Shown in pieces: positions 1 through 8,517 of a stretch of 64,000 nt of DNA. The translations under genes and the position numbers were made by a program. Positions within the stretch are counted from its first letter, which is position 1. Every line of letters starts with the position of its first letter. The DNA lies in assembly GCA_963824105.1 (NCBI GenBank), contig CAWGNN010000008.1:1-64000 (forward strand), read 5' to 3'. The notes beneath the pieces are model-generated. The model did not search any database. It had not been told where the DNA came from and saw only the letters and a list, made by a program, of their open reading frames with translations. The DNA comes from CAWDVB01 sp963824105. GTDB lineage: Bacteria; Actinomycetota; Actinomycetes; Propionibacteriales; Nocardioidaceae.

Positions 1-70
1 ATCCCTCCGGGCGCGCAAATCGAAGGGCCGCTGACCTGTGCGCCGGCGGGCAACTCTCAGCGGCTGACGC

Positions 71-92
71 CGAGAAGGCCTTGGGCTTCTCG
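71..92 (-). terminator. Candidate terminator of the slipin-LapA operon
   Basis: A 7-bp inverted repeat (CGAGAAG / CTTCTCG) with an 8-nt loop lies about 20 bases beyond the LapA-domain stop codon in the direction of transcription. There is no T tract, which is common for high-GC actinobacteria. The stem is short, so the call is tentative. Confidence 0.35.
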
Positions 93-111
93 CGCTCACG
101 TCGACAGCTGG

Positions 112-516
112 CTACTTGCTTCCAGCCGAGCCCGGGAGCCTTCCGCTTCTCTCCTTGGCTTCGCGGCGTTCACGTCCGATCGCCCGGCGCAGCTGAAGGA
201 TGCGGGCGGTGCCGAGGGACATGGTCGCCAGGATCGAGCCGAGCACGGCGATCAACAGGATGAGTCCCAGGGGCAGTTCACCCGTCATCCACAAGAACGA
301 GATGGCGGCGTCGGCGGTGTTCTGGACCATGAAGATGACCAGGGCTACCGCGACGAGCGCGGCGGCAGCGAGCCCGACCCAGGCCGACCCGGTGCGAGTC
401 CGCAGGGCATGCTGGGAGTCTGAGGGCTGGTGGGCGGCAGGTTCGTGGACGATGGTGCCTCGGTCGGGATTTTCGGGGGCGTCCGAGGGCTTCTCGGAAG
501 CGCTGTGGCTGCTCAT
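112..516 (-). CDS. LapA-domain (DUF1049) integral membrane protein
   Basis: A 134-residue protein with a polar N-terminal stretch of about 45 residues and two hydrophobic segments (about 48-68 and 80-105), followed by a basic Arg/Lys-rich tail. The Gln-Asn-Thr sequence just after the first helix and the LPLGLILLIAVLGS stretch in the second are typical of the LapA/DUF1049 family, whose biochemical role in actinobacteria is not settled. The start is supported by AAGGGAG a few bases upstream and by an ATGA overlap with the stop of the slipin gene, so the two are translationally coupled and probably act together at the membrane. Confidence 0.85.
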   Translation of the reverse strand: MSSHSASEKPSDAPENPDRGTIVHEPAAHQPSDSQHALRTRTGSAWVGLAAAALVAVALVIFMVQNTADAAISFLWMTGELPLGLILLIAVLGSILATMSLGTARILQLRRAIGRERREAKERSGRLPGSAGSK

Positions 517-1373
517 GGTGACTCCCTTCCTGCATCCGCAGTCGACGGTTGGGGCTGTTGGGTGTCTTCGGCCGGACGTTGCTTGGGGGTGTTCGATGTG
601 GCCGCGGCCGCTTCCCGGGCAAGGAAGGCGCCGAGCTCGCCGATGGTGCTCATCAGCGGCGCCGGGAACACCACGGTCGTGTTCTTGTCCACTCCGATCT
701 CGACCAGGCTCTGCAGGTTCCTCAGCTGGAGGGCCAAGGGGTGGGCCATCATGGTGTCCGAAGCGTCTCCGAGGGCTGCGGCTGCCATCGCCTCGCCCTG
801 CGCGTTGATGATCTTGGCACGCTTCTCACGCTCGGCCTCGGCCTGTTTGGCCATGGCGCGCTTCATCGTGTCCGGGAGCTGGATGTCCTTGAGCTCGACG
901 AGGGTGACCTCGACTCCCCATTCCAAGGTGGCTACGTCGAGGATGCCGCGAATGTCGAGGTTGATGCGGTCGGTCTCGGCGAGGGTTTCGTCCAAGGTGT
1001 GCTGGCCGACGACCTTACGCAGGGTGGTCTGGGCGATCTGGTTGATCGCGTCCCGAACGTTCTCCACGGCGATGACAGACTTCACCGCGTCGACGATCCG
1101 GAAGTAGGCGACAGCGGATACATCCACGCTCACGTTGTCGCGGGTGATGATGCCCTGCGACTGGATGGGCATGGTGACGATCCGCAGCGAGACCCGGTGC
1201 AGTACGTCGATGAGGGGGATGATCATGCGCAGTCCGGGCTCGCGGGTTCCCTGCAGCCGGCCGAGTCGGAACAGCACACCCTTCTCGTACTGCTTGACGA
1301 TCCGGGCAGAGAGCAGCAGCAGGCCGATGCCGACCGCGAGGACGACCACTGTCGACCAGGACAGGCTGGTCAC
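513..1373 (-). CDS. SPFH/band-7 (slipin-type) membrane protein
   Basis: A 286-residue stomatin-like protein. It has one N-terminal membrane helix (about 7-24), then the band-7 domain beginning at YEKGVLFRLGRL and running to about residue 190, with the usual charged helical stretch (KQAEAEREKRAKIINAQGE) that mediates oligomer assembly. A variable Pro/Gln-rich tail follows. I start it at the GTG at 1373, preceded by GAAGG, rather than at an in-frame start about 93 codons upstream, because that extension has no family similarity. Slipins scaffold membrane microdomains and often pair with NfeD-like partners; here the partner is the LapA-domain protein, which overlaps by four bases. Confidence 0.9.
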   Translation of the reverse strand: MTSLSWSTVVVLAVGIGLLLLSARIVKQYEKGVLFRLGRLQGTREPGLRMIIPLIDVLHRVSLRIVTMPIQSQGIITRDNVSVDVSAVAYFRIVDAVKSVIAVENVRDAINQIAQTTLRKVVGQHTLDETLAETDRINLDIRGILDVATLEWGVEVTLVELKDIQLPDTMKRAMAKQAEAEREKRAKIINAQGEAMAAAALGDASDTMMAHPLALQLRNLQSLVEIGVDKNTTVVFPAPLMSTIGELGAFLAREAAAATSNTPKQRPAEDTQQPQPSTADAGRESP

Positions 1374-1587
1374 GGTCGGACCTTCGTGGCATCGGCTGTG
1401 TGAGCGGACGACCGTTGCAGTCGCGGTGCGCTGTCGGCACTTGCGTTCGACGTCGTCATGACGTCCGCCTCTCGGGCGCTCTGCCAAGTCCTCGTGGAGC
1501 TCGCAGGGCGACTTCCTTCTCCAAAGTACACCCGGAGCGCAGACCGTCGAACGAGCGAGAAGCGCGGCACTCCGCGGAAAGTGATGC

Positions 1588-1616
1588 TTGTCTAGTGAAT
1601 GGCGGTTCACTAGTGT
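1588..1616 (+). promoter_or_regulatory. Putative promoter of the Atu-like operon
   Basis: TTGTCT (1588-1593) and TAGTGT (1611-1616) are separated by exactly 17 bases and would give a start of transcription near 1623, about 44 bases before the ligase ATG. The intervening DNA is the palindrome described separately, so a bound repressor would block both hexamers. This is inference from spacing and sequence. Confidence 0.5.
1592..1613 (+). promoter_or_regulatory. Perfect palindrome, probable TetR operator
   Basis: CTAGTGAA and TTCACTAG form a perfect 8-bp inverted repeat around a 6-bp spacer (TGGCGG), in the intergenic region between the slipin gene and the first acyl-CoA ligase. A 22-bp dyad over the core promoter is the classic layout for a TetR-family repressor, and the operon ends with a TetR gene (13099-13698). 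No other copy was seen in the window. Confidence 0.6.
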
Positions 1617-1666
1617 GACGGTCCTGGCTGCGCAACGAGGCGTCGCCGACAAGCGTAGGAGTCGCT

Positions 1667-3319
1667 ATGACGCTCGACGTGACCTCTCTGTACGGCAGGC
1701 GAGCTGACAACCGCTGGGAACGGGTTGCGGTCGGGGACCTGATCGAGCGGAACATCTGGAGCGCGCCCGACAAGGTCGCGATCGTCGGGTGGGAGGGGGC
1801 CTACTCGGCCGATCGGTTCGCGCGGCTCACCTACCGCCAGGTCGACGACCTCGCCAACCAGGTTGCCCACGGCCTCCTGGCGGCCGGGCTCGGGCGGGGC
1901 GATCGGGTCGTGCTGATCGTGGAGAACTCGGTCGAGGCCTATGTCTTCCGGCTCGGCGTCGCCAAGGCCGGCATGGTGGCGACGTGCCTGAACCCGGCGC
2001 TGGCGCCCGACGTCGTGGAGCATCTGCTGGAACAGTACGAACCGCGTGCGACCGTGGTCGACGCAGCCCTGTGGGACCGGGTGCGGGCCCCCTTCGCCGC
2101 CGTCGGGCTCCAGCCGGACGTCACGATCGAGATCGGTGGGGGACCGGTGGCATCGAGCGTCGGCTTCGCGCGCTTCGTGGCCGACCAGCCGACCACCGAG
2201 CCTGAGGTCACGATCCACGGCGATGACATCTTCGAGATCCAGAGCACCTCGGGGACCACCGCCATGCCTAAGGGCGTCATGCTCTCCCACACCAGCGCCA
2301 CGCTGGCGGCCCACGGGTTCGCGCTCACGCTGTCGCGCGGAGTGCCGATGGAGAACGACGTCGTCCTGGTGGCCTTCCTGCCGATGATGTACCACATCGC
2401 CAACCACATCTTCGGACTGTCGGTATTCGCCGTGGGGGGCACGCTGGTCCTCGGGCGCACCTTCGACCCGGGAGCTATCGCCGATGCCCTGGAGCAGGAG
2501 AGGGCGACCGCGCTCTGGGGTGGAGCCCCGGCCATGTACGGCGCGCTACTCGCCGCGAACCGCGAGCGGCCACGTGACCTGTCTGCTCTTCGCGTCGGCG
2601 TCTTTGGCTGGGCGGCGCTGCTCCCAGACGTACTGACCGGGCTCAGGGAGTTCGCGCCTCATCTCTCTCCGGTCGGGATCTTCGGTCAGACCGAGGCCAT
2701 CGCCTGCCACCGGTTCTGGATCGACGCCCACGAGGAGCTCTGGCGGGAGACGGCGCCGGGGCTGAACTACGTCGGCGTGCCCAGCCCGTTGCTCGCCTCC
2801 CGTGTCGTCTCCGCGGAGGGGGAGCCCCTCGACGAGCAGCCGAACGTGCCCGGCGAGGCCGTCTACCGATCGCCGGTGATGACGGCGGGCTACTACCGCA
2901 ACGAGCAGGCGACCCAGGATGCCTTCCGCGACGGTTGGTTCCACTCCGGCGACAGCTGTGTGTACGACGAGCGTGGCATGCGGATCATGGTCGACCGCTT
3001 CAAGGACATCGTGAAGACGGGCGGTGAGAACGTGTCCACGATCCGCGTTGAGTCTGCCCTCATGCAGCACCCGGGAGTGGCGAAGGCGGCGGTGATCGGC
3101 GTCCCGGACGACCAGTGGGGTGAGGCGGTCACCGCCGTGGTGGTTCCCGCGGGCGAGGGCGTCGGCGCCGAGGACCTGATCGCATTCGCCCGGGAGCGCC
3201 TGGCGGGCTTCGAGACCCCCAAGCGGGTGATCTTCGTCGACGCCCTGCCCGAGACCGTGGGCGGAAAGGTCATGAAGTACCGACTGCGGGCCCAGCATCG
3301 CGAAGGGGAGCTGGGCTGA
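1667..3319 (+). CDS. AMP-forming acyl-CoA synthetase (FadD-like)
   Basis: A 550-residue ANL-superfamily ligase that would activate a carboxylic acid to its CoA thioester through an acyl-adenylate. Visible signatures are the Ser/Thr/Gly-rich P-loop STSGTTAMPKG (about 193-203), GWFHSGD (about 423), the hinge region KTGGENVS (about 450), and the C-terminal catalytic lysine in GGKVMKY (about 534). AGGAG sits five bases before the ATG. It is the first gene of a nine-gene, same-strand operon; the place of an atuH-type ligase in terpene catabolism fits, but chain length and branching preference cannot be read from sequence. Confidence 0.93.
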   Translation: MTLDVTSLYGRRADNRWERVAVGDLIERNIWSAPDKVAIVGWEGAYSADRFARLTYRQVDDLANQVAHGLLAAGLGRGDRVVLIVENSVEAYVFRLGVAKAGMVATCLNPALAPDVVEHLLEQYEPRATVVDAALWDRVRAPFAAVGLQPDVTIEIGGGPVASSVGFARFVADQPTTEPEVTIHGDDIFEIQSTSGTTAMPKGVMLSHTSATLAAHGFALTLSRGVPMENDVVLVAFLPMMYHIANHIFGLSVFAVGGTLVLGRTFDPGAIADALEQERATALWGGAPAMYGALLAANRERPRDLSALRVGVFGWAALLPDVLTGLREFAPHLSPVGIFGQTEAIACHRFWIDAHEELWRETAPGLNYVGVPSPLLASRVVSAEGEPLDEQPNVPGEAVYRSPVMTAGYYRNEQATQDAFRDGWFHSGDSCVYDERGMRIMVDRFKDIVKTGGENVSTIRVESALMQHPGVAKAAVIGVPDDQWGEAVTAVVVPAGEGVGAEDLIAFARERLAGFETPKRVIFVDALPETVGGKVMKYRLRAQHREGELG

Positions 3320-3353
3320 CCCGGCACTCGCATCCGCACCACCGGAAGGCACG

Positions 3354-4952
3354 ATGAAGGTCCTCACCAGCCGGCACGACCCGGCCAGCGCCACCGCCCG
3401 CGCCAACCGCGAGGGGAACCTCGCACGGATTGCCGAGCTGCACGAGCAGCAACGGCTTGCCCGCGCCGGCGGTGGGGAGAAGTACGTCGACCGGCACCGC
3501 GCCCGGGGCCGGATGCTGGCCCGTGAGCGGATCGAGCTCTTGCTCGATCGCGACGCGCCCTTCCTCGAGCTGGCCAGCGTCACCGGCTGGGGCACGGAGT
3601 ACACCGTGGGCGCGAGCGTGGTGACCGGAATCGGGGTGGTCAACGGGGTCGAGTGCATGCTCGTCGCCCACGACCCGACCGTGCGCGGCGGAGCCTCCAA
3701 CCCCTTCACGTGGCGCAAGGTGCTCCGCGCAATGACCGTCGCCCGGGAGAACCGGCTGCCGACCATCAGCCTGGTCGAGTCGGGGGGCGGTGACCTGGAG
3801 CGGCAGGCCGAGCTCTTCATCCCCGCCGGCAGGCTCTTCCATGAGCTGACCGCACTGTCCGCGGCCGGAGTCCCGACCATCGCGCTGGTCTTCGGCAACT
3901 CCACGGCAGGTGGCGCCTACGTCCCCGGGATGTGCGACTACGCGGTCATGGTCAAGCAGCAGGCCAAGGTGTTCTTGGGGGGTCCCCCGCTGGTCAAGAT
4001 GGCGACCGGCGAGGACGCCGACGACGAGAGCCTCGGAGGTGCAGAGATGCACGCGCGGACCTCGGGCCTTGCCGACTACCTCGCTCAGGACGAGCACGAG
4101 TGCATCGCCATCGGCCGCGAGATCGTCGAGCACCTCAACTGGCGGAAGCTCGGGCCTGGTCCCTCGGAGCAGCCCGACGAGCCGCTCTACGACGCCGACG
4201 AGCTGATCGAGATCGCCTCGGTGGATCTCAAGGTCCCGTTCGACCCCCGCGAGGTGCTTGCCCGAATCGTCGACGGCTCACGTTTCGAGGAGTACAAGCC
4301 GCTGTACGGCACTGCCCTGGTCACGGGCTGGGCGTCGGTGCACGGCTTCCCCGTCGGGGTCCTCGCCAACGCCCGGGGCGTCCTGCTCAACGAAGAGGCC
4401 AAGAAGGGGACCGAGTTCATCCTCCTGTGCAACCAGACCGACACCCCGTTGGTCTTCCTGCAGAACACCACCGGCTTCATGGTCGGGACGCAGTACGAGC
4501 AGGACGGGATGATCAAGGACGGCTCGAAGATGATCAACGCGGTCACGAACAGCTCGGTCCCGCACCTCACCATCAACATGGCGGCCTCGTACGGCGCGGG
4601 AAACTACGGGATGTCTGGTCGGGCCTACGATCCACGGCTGTTGTTCAGCTGGCCGGGCTCGAAGACGGCGGTCATGGGGCCCGAGCAGCTGGCAGGTGTG
4701 ATGTCGATCGTGGCCCGGCAGGCGGCCGAGGCGGCCGGGCGGCCCTTCGACGAGGAAGGCGACGCCAAGCGGAACCGGGCGTTGGCCGAGCGGGTGGAGG
4801 CCGAGTCGCTGGCGCTCCACATGAGTGGGCAGGGTTATGACGACGGGATCATCGACCCCCGCGACACCCGCGCCGTGCTCGGGATCGCGCTGTCGATGTG
4901 CCACTCCAACGTGATCTCGGGGACGCGCGGCTTCGGCGTCTTCCGGATGTGA
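3354..4952 (+). CDS. Acyl-CoA carboxylase, carboxyltransferase (beta) subunit, AtuC/LiuB-like
   Basis: A 532-residue biotin-dependent carboxyltransferase. Both crotonase-like halves are present. The N-half carries the oxyanion-hole region STAGGAYVPGMCDY (about 183-196); the C-half carries YGAGNYGMSGRAYDPR (about 412), which binds carboxybiotin. Length and layout match the methylcrotonyl-CoA/geranyl-CoA carboxylase beta family rather than the shorter acetyl/propionyl type. It is followed after 13 bases by the alpha subunit. In the Atu pathway this enzyme carboxylates a beta-methyl-branched enoyl-CoA; the cluster context suggests that role, but a leucine-pathway (methylcrotonyl) specificity cannot be excluded. 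Confidence 0.92.
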   Translation: MKVLTSRHDPASATARANREGNLARIAELHEQQRLARAGGGEKYVDRHRARGRMLARERIELLLDRDAPFLELASVTGWGTEYTVGASVVTGIGVVNGVECMLVAHDPTVRGGASNPFTWRKVLRAMTVARENRLPTISLVESGGGDLERQAELFIPAGRLFHELTALSAAGVPTIALVFGNSTAGGAYVPGMCDYAVMVKQQAKVFLGGPPLVKMATGEDADDESLGGAEMHARTSGLADYLAQDEHECIAIGREIVEHLNWRKLGPGPSEQPDEPLYDADELIEIASVDLKVPFDPREVLARIVDGSRFEEYKPLYGTALVTGWASVHGFPVGVLANARGVLLNEEAKKGTEFILLCNQTDTPLVFLQNTTGFMVGTQYEQDGMIKDGSKMINAVTNSSVPHLTINMAASYGAGNYGMSGRAYDPRLLFSWPGSKTAVMGPEQLAGVMSIVARQAAEAAGRPFDEEGDAKRNRALAERVEAESLALHMSGQGYDDGIIDPRDTRAVLGIALSMCHSNVISGTRGFGVFRM

Positions 4953-4965
4953 AGGGAGAGCCACG

Positions 4966-6939
4966 ATGATCCACAAGCTGCTGGTCGCCAACCGCGGTGA
5001 GATCGCGCGACGGGTGTTTCGCACGTGCCGAGCGATGGGCATCGCGACCGTGGCCGTCTACTCCGACACCGATGCCGACGCGCTCTTCGTGCAGGAGGCA
5101 GACGAGGCCGTTCCCTTGGGAGGCAAGACGCCGTCGGAGTCCTACCTGCGAGCTGACCTGGTGGTGGCCGCCGCCTTGCGCGTCGGTGCGGACGCGGTCC
5201 ATCCGGGCTACGGCTTCCTCTCCGAGAACGCCGATTTCGCGCGGCAGTGCGCCGCAGCCGGGCTCGCTTTCGTGGGGCCGAGCGTGCAGGCCATCGAGCT
5301 GATGGGCTCGAAGCTGACTGCGCGAACGATCATGGAGGAGGCGGGGGTCCCCGTCCTTCCCGGTCGTGACCTGACCGGCGTGGACGAGGAGAAGGTGGCC
5401 GGTCTCGCCGAGGAGGTCGGCTGGCCGGTGCTGGTCAAGGCCTCGGCGGGCGGCGGCGGACGCGGCATGAGAGTGGTGCGAGACGAGCCATCCCTGGCGT
5501 CGGCGATCGCCTCGGCCCGTCGTGAAGCCGGAGCGGCCTTCGGGGACGACACGGTCTTCCTGGAGCACTACGTCGACGAGCCCCGGCATGTGGAGATCCA
5601 GATCTTCGGGGACACACAGGGCTCGATCGTTCACCTGAACGAGCGCGAGTGCTCGATCCAGCGCCGTCATCAGAAGATCGTGGAGGAGAGCCCGTCTCCG
5701 GCGGTCGACGCCACGCTGCGATCACGGATGGCGGCGGCGGCTGTTGAGGCCGGACGGGCGCTGGGCTACGTCGGCGCCGGCACGGTTGAGTTCCTGCTGG
5801 CCCCGGACGGCCAGTTCTACTTCTTGGAGGTCAACACCCGCCTCCAGGTCGAGCACCCGGTGACCGAGATGGTGACCGGCCTGGACCTAGTCCGGCTCCA
5901 GCTCGAGGTGGCGGCCGGCCTGCCCCTGCCGCGCCAGGCGGCGTCGCCGGCGATCGACGGGCACGCGATCGAGGTCAGGCTCTACGCGGAGGACCCGAGT
6001 CGCGACTTCCTGCCCGCCGCGGGGACCTTGGAGCAGTTCAGCGTGCCGCTGACGGAGGGAGTGCGCCTCGACAGCGGGGTTGAGTCGGGCGACCGGATCT
6101 CGACGAACTACGACCCGATGCTCGCCAAGGTGATCGCTCACGGCGCGACCCGTGAGGAGGCGGCGGCCCGTTTGGTCCGGACGCTTCGTCGTTCGCGGGT
6201 GCACGGGGTGGTCACCAACCGCTCACTGCTCGTCGGGATCCTCGAACACCCCGACTTCCTGGCCGGCCGGATCGACACCCACTTCTTGGAGCGCGAGACG
6301 CCTGAGAGCCTGCTTCGAGCGCCGAGCCCCGAGCAGATCGCCCCAGCGGCACTCGCGGCGGCACTGGCCGAGCAGGCGGCGGAGCGGGCGTCGGCCCGGG
6401 TGCTCGCCACCGTGCCCTCGGGCTTCCGGAACAGCCCCTCCGACCTGCAGCGCCGCTCCTACCGCCTCGGCGACGGGACGGTCACGGTCGGCTACGCCCT
6501 GGGCCGAGATCCGGTGTTCGAGGTCGACGGTCGACCGTTCGAGGCGCAGGTCCTGGCCGCGACGCCGAAGCGGGTTGAACTCATCGTTGACGGCGTGCGC
6601 CGCCGGTACGACGTGGGGATCGGAGGTGGTGCGTGCTACGTGGACTGGAGCGAGGGCTCGCTCGTGCTGCAGCCGGCGCCACGCTTCCCCGACCCGGCCG
6701 ACCTGGTCGATGCCGGCTCCCTCCTGGCGCCGATGCCCGGGACCGTCGTCCGGGTGCCGGCGCGTGAGGGCGACGCGGTCCTCTCCGGCCAAACGGTCGT
6801 CGTGATCGAGGCGATGAAGATGGAGCACGCGGTCACCGCGAGCGCGGACGGCATCGTCTCCGCGGTCCTCGTCCGCGTCGGCCAAGGGGTCGACAACGGC
6901 CAGGTGCTGATCGTGATCGAGGAGTCGCCCGATGAGTGA
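4966..6939 (+). CDS. Acyl-CoA carboxylase, biotin carboxylase/BCCP (alpha) subunit, AtuF/LiuD-like
   Basis: A 657-residue protein with the full architecture of a 3-methylcrotonyl/geranyl-CoA carboxylase alpha subunit. It has the biotin carboxylase N-domain, an ATP-grasp domain with a glycine-rich loop (KASAGGGGRGM, about 158), a biotin carboxylase C-domain ending near residue 445, a linker domain, and a C-terminal biotinyl domain with EAMKMEH, where the biotinylated lysine is residue 618. It would carboxylate its own biotin with ATP and bicarbonate and pass the carboxyl group to the beta subunit upstream. Its last codons overlap the next gene by eight bases. Confidence 0.94.
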   Translation: MIHKLLVANRGEIARRVFRTCRAMGIATVAVYSDTDADALFVQEADEAVPLGGKTPSESYLRADLVVAAALRVGADAVHPGYGFLSENADFARQCAAAGLAFVGPSVQAIELMGSKLTARTIMEEAGVPVLPGRDLTGVDEEKVAGLAEEVGWPVLVKASAGGGGRGMRVVRDEPSLASAIASARREAGAAFGDDTVFLEHYVDEPRHVEIQIFGDTQGSIVHLNERECSIQRRHQKIVEESPSPAVDATLRSRMAAAAVEAGRALGYVGAGTVEFLLAPDGQFYFLEVNTRLQVEHPVTEMVTGLDLVRLQLEVAAGLPLPRQAASPAIDGHAIEVRLYAEDPSRDFLPAAGTLEQFSVPLTEGVRLDSGVESGDRISTNYDPMLAKVIAHGATREEAAARLVRTLRRSRVHGVVTNRSLLVGILEHPDFLAGRIDTHFLERETPESLLRAPSPEQIAPAALAAALAEQAAERASARVLATVPSGFRNSPSDLQRRSYRLGDGTVTVGYALGRDPVFEVDGRPFEAQVLAATPKRVELIVDGVRRRYDVGIGGGACYVDWSEGSLVLQPAPRFPDPADLVDAGSLLAPMPGTVVRVPAREGDAVLSGQTVVVIEAMKMEHAVTASADGIVSAVLVRVGQGVDNGQVLIVIEESPDE

Positions 6940-7693
6940 CGTGCTGTACGAGGTCCGCGACCGCGCGGCGTGGATCACCATCAACCGCCCCGAGGCCCGT
7001 AACGCGCTCAACGCCGCCGTCCGGGAGGGACTCCTCGCAGCGTTCCAGCGCGCCGAAGCCGATCCCGAGGTAGCCGTCGTCGTCCTGACCGCAGCCGGGG
7101 ACAAGGCCTTCTGCGCCGGAGGCGATCTCAAGGAGATGGCCGCGGTATCGCTGAGCGTGCCCCCGCCGGACTACGTTCCTCAACCCAACCGAACGGTCGC
7201 GATGACCAAGCCCGTCGTCGCGGCAGTGAACGGGGGGGCGTACGGCGGGGGGTTCCTGCTCGCGCTGTCCGCCGACCTCGTGGTCGCTGCCGAGCACGCG
7301 GCGTTCGGCATCTCGGAGATCAAGATCGGTCGCGGCGCGCCCTGGGCCGTGCCGCTGCCCTGGCTGGTGCCGCCACGCATCGCGATGCAGATGCTGGTGA
7401 CCGGGGAGCCGATCAGCGCGCAGCGGGCCTACGAGGTCGGCCTGGTGAATGAGGTCGTGCCGGCGGAGAGCTTGATCGCCCGGACCGAGGAGCTCGTCGC
7501 CACCATCGTCTCCTGCGCGCCCCTGTCGGTACGGGCAGGCAAGGCGACCGTCTATGCCGCCGCGCAGCATCCCCGTGCCGAGGCGTTCGAGGTGGCCGAG
7601 CAGATCTGGCGACCGGTCTACCTGAGTGAGGATGCTCAAGAGGGACCGCGAGCCTTCGCCGAGAAGAGGAGGCCGAGGTGGCAGGGCCGATGA
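6932..7693 (+). CDS. Enoyl-CoA hydratase/isomerase (AtuE-like position)
   Basis: A 253-residue crotonase-family enzyme. The first oxyanion-hole segment AFCAGGDLKEM is at about 57-67 and the second, NGGAYGGGF, at about 100. In Atu-type clusters this gene hydrates the glutaconyl-CoA formed by the carboxylase; the order carboxylase beta, alpha, hydratase here matches that step. It overlaps the alpha subunit gene by eight bases and the next gene by ATGA, indicating tight co-translation. Confidence 0.9.
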   Translation: MSDVLYEVRDRAAWITINRPEARNALNAAVREGLLAAFQRAEADPEVAVVVLTAAGDKAFCAGGDLKEMAAVSLSVPPPDYVPQPNRTVAMTKPVVAAVNGGAYGGGFLLALSADLVVAAEHAAFGISEIKIGRGAPWAVPLPWLVPPRIAMQMLVTGEPISAQRAYEVGLVNEVVPAESLIARTEELVATIVSCAPLSVRAGKATVYAAAQHPRAEAFEVAEQIWRPVYLSEDAQEGPRAFAEKRRPRWQGR

Positions 7694-8517
7694 GCGAGCG
7701 CCCCACGGGCACACTGGTCGCGGGCCTGGTCTCAGACCTCGCGGCTGAGGCCTGGGATCTACTGCGGGTGCTCCGGGGTCTATCTGACGCTGCGTGGCTG
7801 ACGCCGACGCCTGCTGAAGGATGGACCGTCCACGACCAAGTGGCGCACCTGGCCCACTTCGACTGGGCGACCCGTCTGGCCATCACCGAGCCCGACCGCT
7901 TCCGGCCCCTGCGGGACTCCCTCGAGGATCCCGAGAAGCTCCAGCACTATATCGACGCGGTCGGCCCTGCCAACGAGTCACGCGACGGCGCCGACATGGT
8001 GGCGTGGTGGACCATGCAGAACGAGGCGCTGTGCTCCGCGGCTCTCTCGGCGGACCCTGACCGCCGCGTGCCCTGGTTCGGACCGTCGATGAGCCTGGCG
8101 TCGAAGTTGACCGCCCGGATCATGGAGGCGTGGGCGCATGGCCAGGACGTCGTCGACGCGCTGGGGATCAGCCGGCGCCCGACAGACCGGCTGGCACATG
8201 TTGCTCGAATCGGAGTCTTGGCTCTGCCGCACAGCTTCCGGCTGCACGGCCACGAGGTTCCCGATGATCCGGTGCTCGTCGTCCTCCGTGCGCCCTCTGG
8301 GGAGATCTGGCGCTGGGGACCAGACGATGCCATCGACGTCGTGACCGGCGACGCTCTCGACTTCTGCCTGGTGGTGACGCAACGACGGCACGTCGACGAC
8401 ACCTCCCTGGACGTGAGTGGCCCGACGGCAACGCGGTGGATGCGGGTCGCCCAGGCCTTCGCCGGGTCACCCGGAACCGGACGCAGACCCGGTGAGTTCC
8501 GGGGAGAGCCCCGATGA
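7690..8517 (+). CDS. TIGR03084-family protein (DinB/maleylpyruvate isomerase-like fold)
   Basis: A 275-residue actinobacterial protein of the TIGR03084 family. Its N-terminal half resembles the DinB/mycothiol-dependent isomerase four-helix bundle, with a putative metal-binding histidine in the WTVHDQVAHLAHFDW region. The function is not established, but the family is recurrently found next to AtuA, as here. I chose the ATG at 7690, which overlaps the hydratase stop; a GTG four codons earlier (7678) is possible. It overlaps AtuA by ATGA, so it probably acts in the same pathway, perhaps with mycothiol. Confidence 0.85.
   Translation: MSERPTGTLVAGLVSDLAAEAWDLLRVLRGLSDAAWLTPTPAEGWTVHDQVAHLAHFDWATRLAITEPDRFRPLRDSLEDPEKLQHYIDAVGPANESRDGADMVAWWTMQNEALCSAALSADPDRRVPWFGPSMSLASKLTARIMEAWAHGQDVVDALGISRRPTDRLAHVARIGVLALPHSFRLHGHEVPDDPVLVVLRAPSGEIWRWGPDDAIDVVTGDALDFCLVVTQRRHVDDTSLDVSGPTATRWMRVAQAFAGSPGTGRRPGEFRGEPR

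Noticed and set aside
2546..3904. Long minus-strand open frame opposite the ligase and carboxylase genes
   Set aside because: It is antisense to two genes with full catalytic motifs and has no family features of its own.
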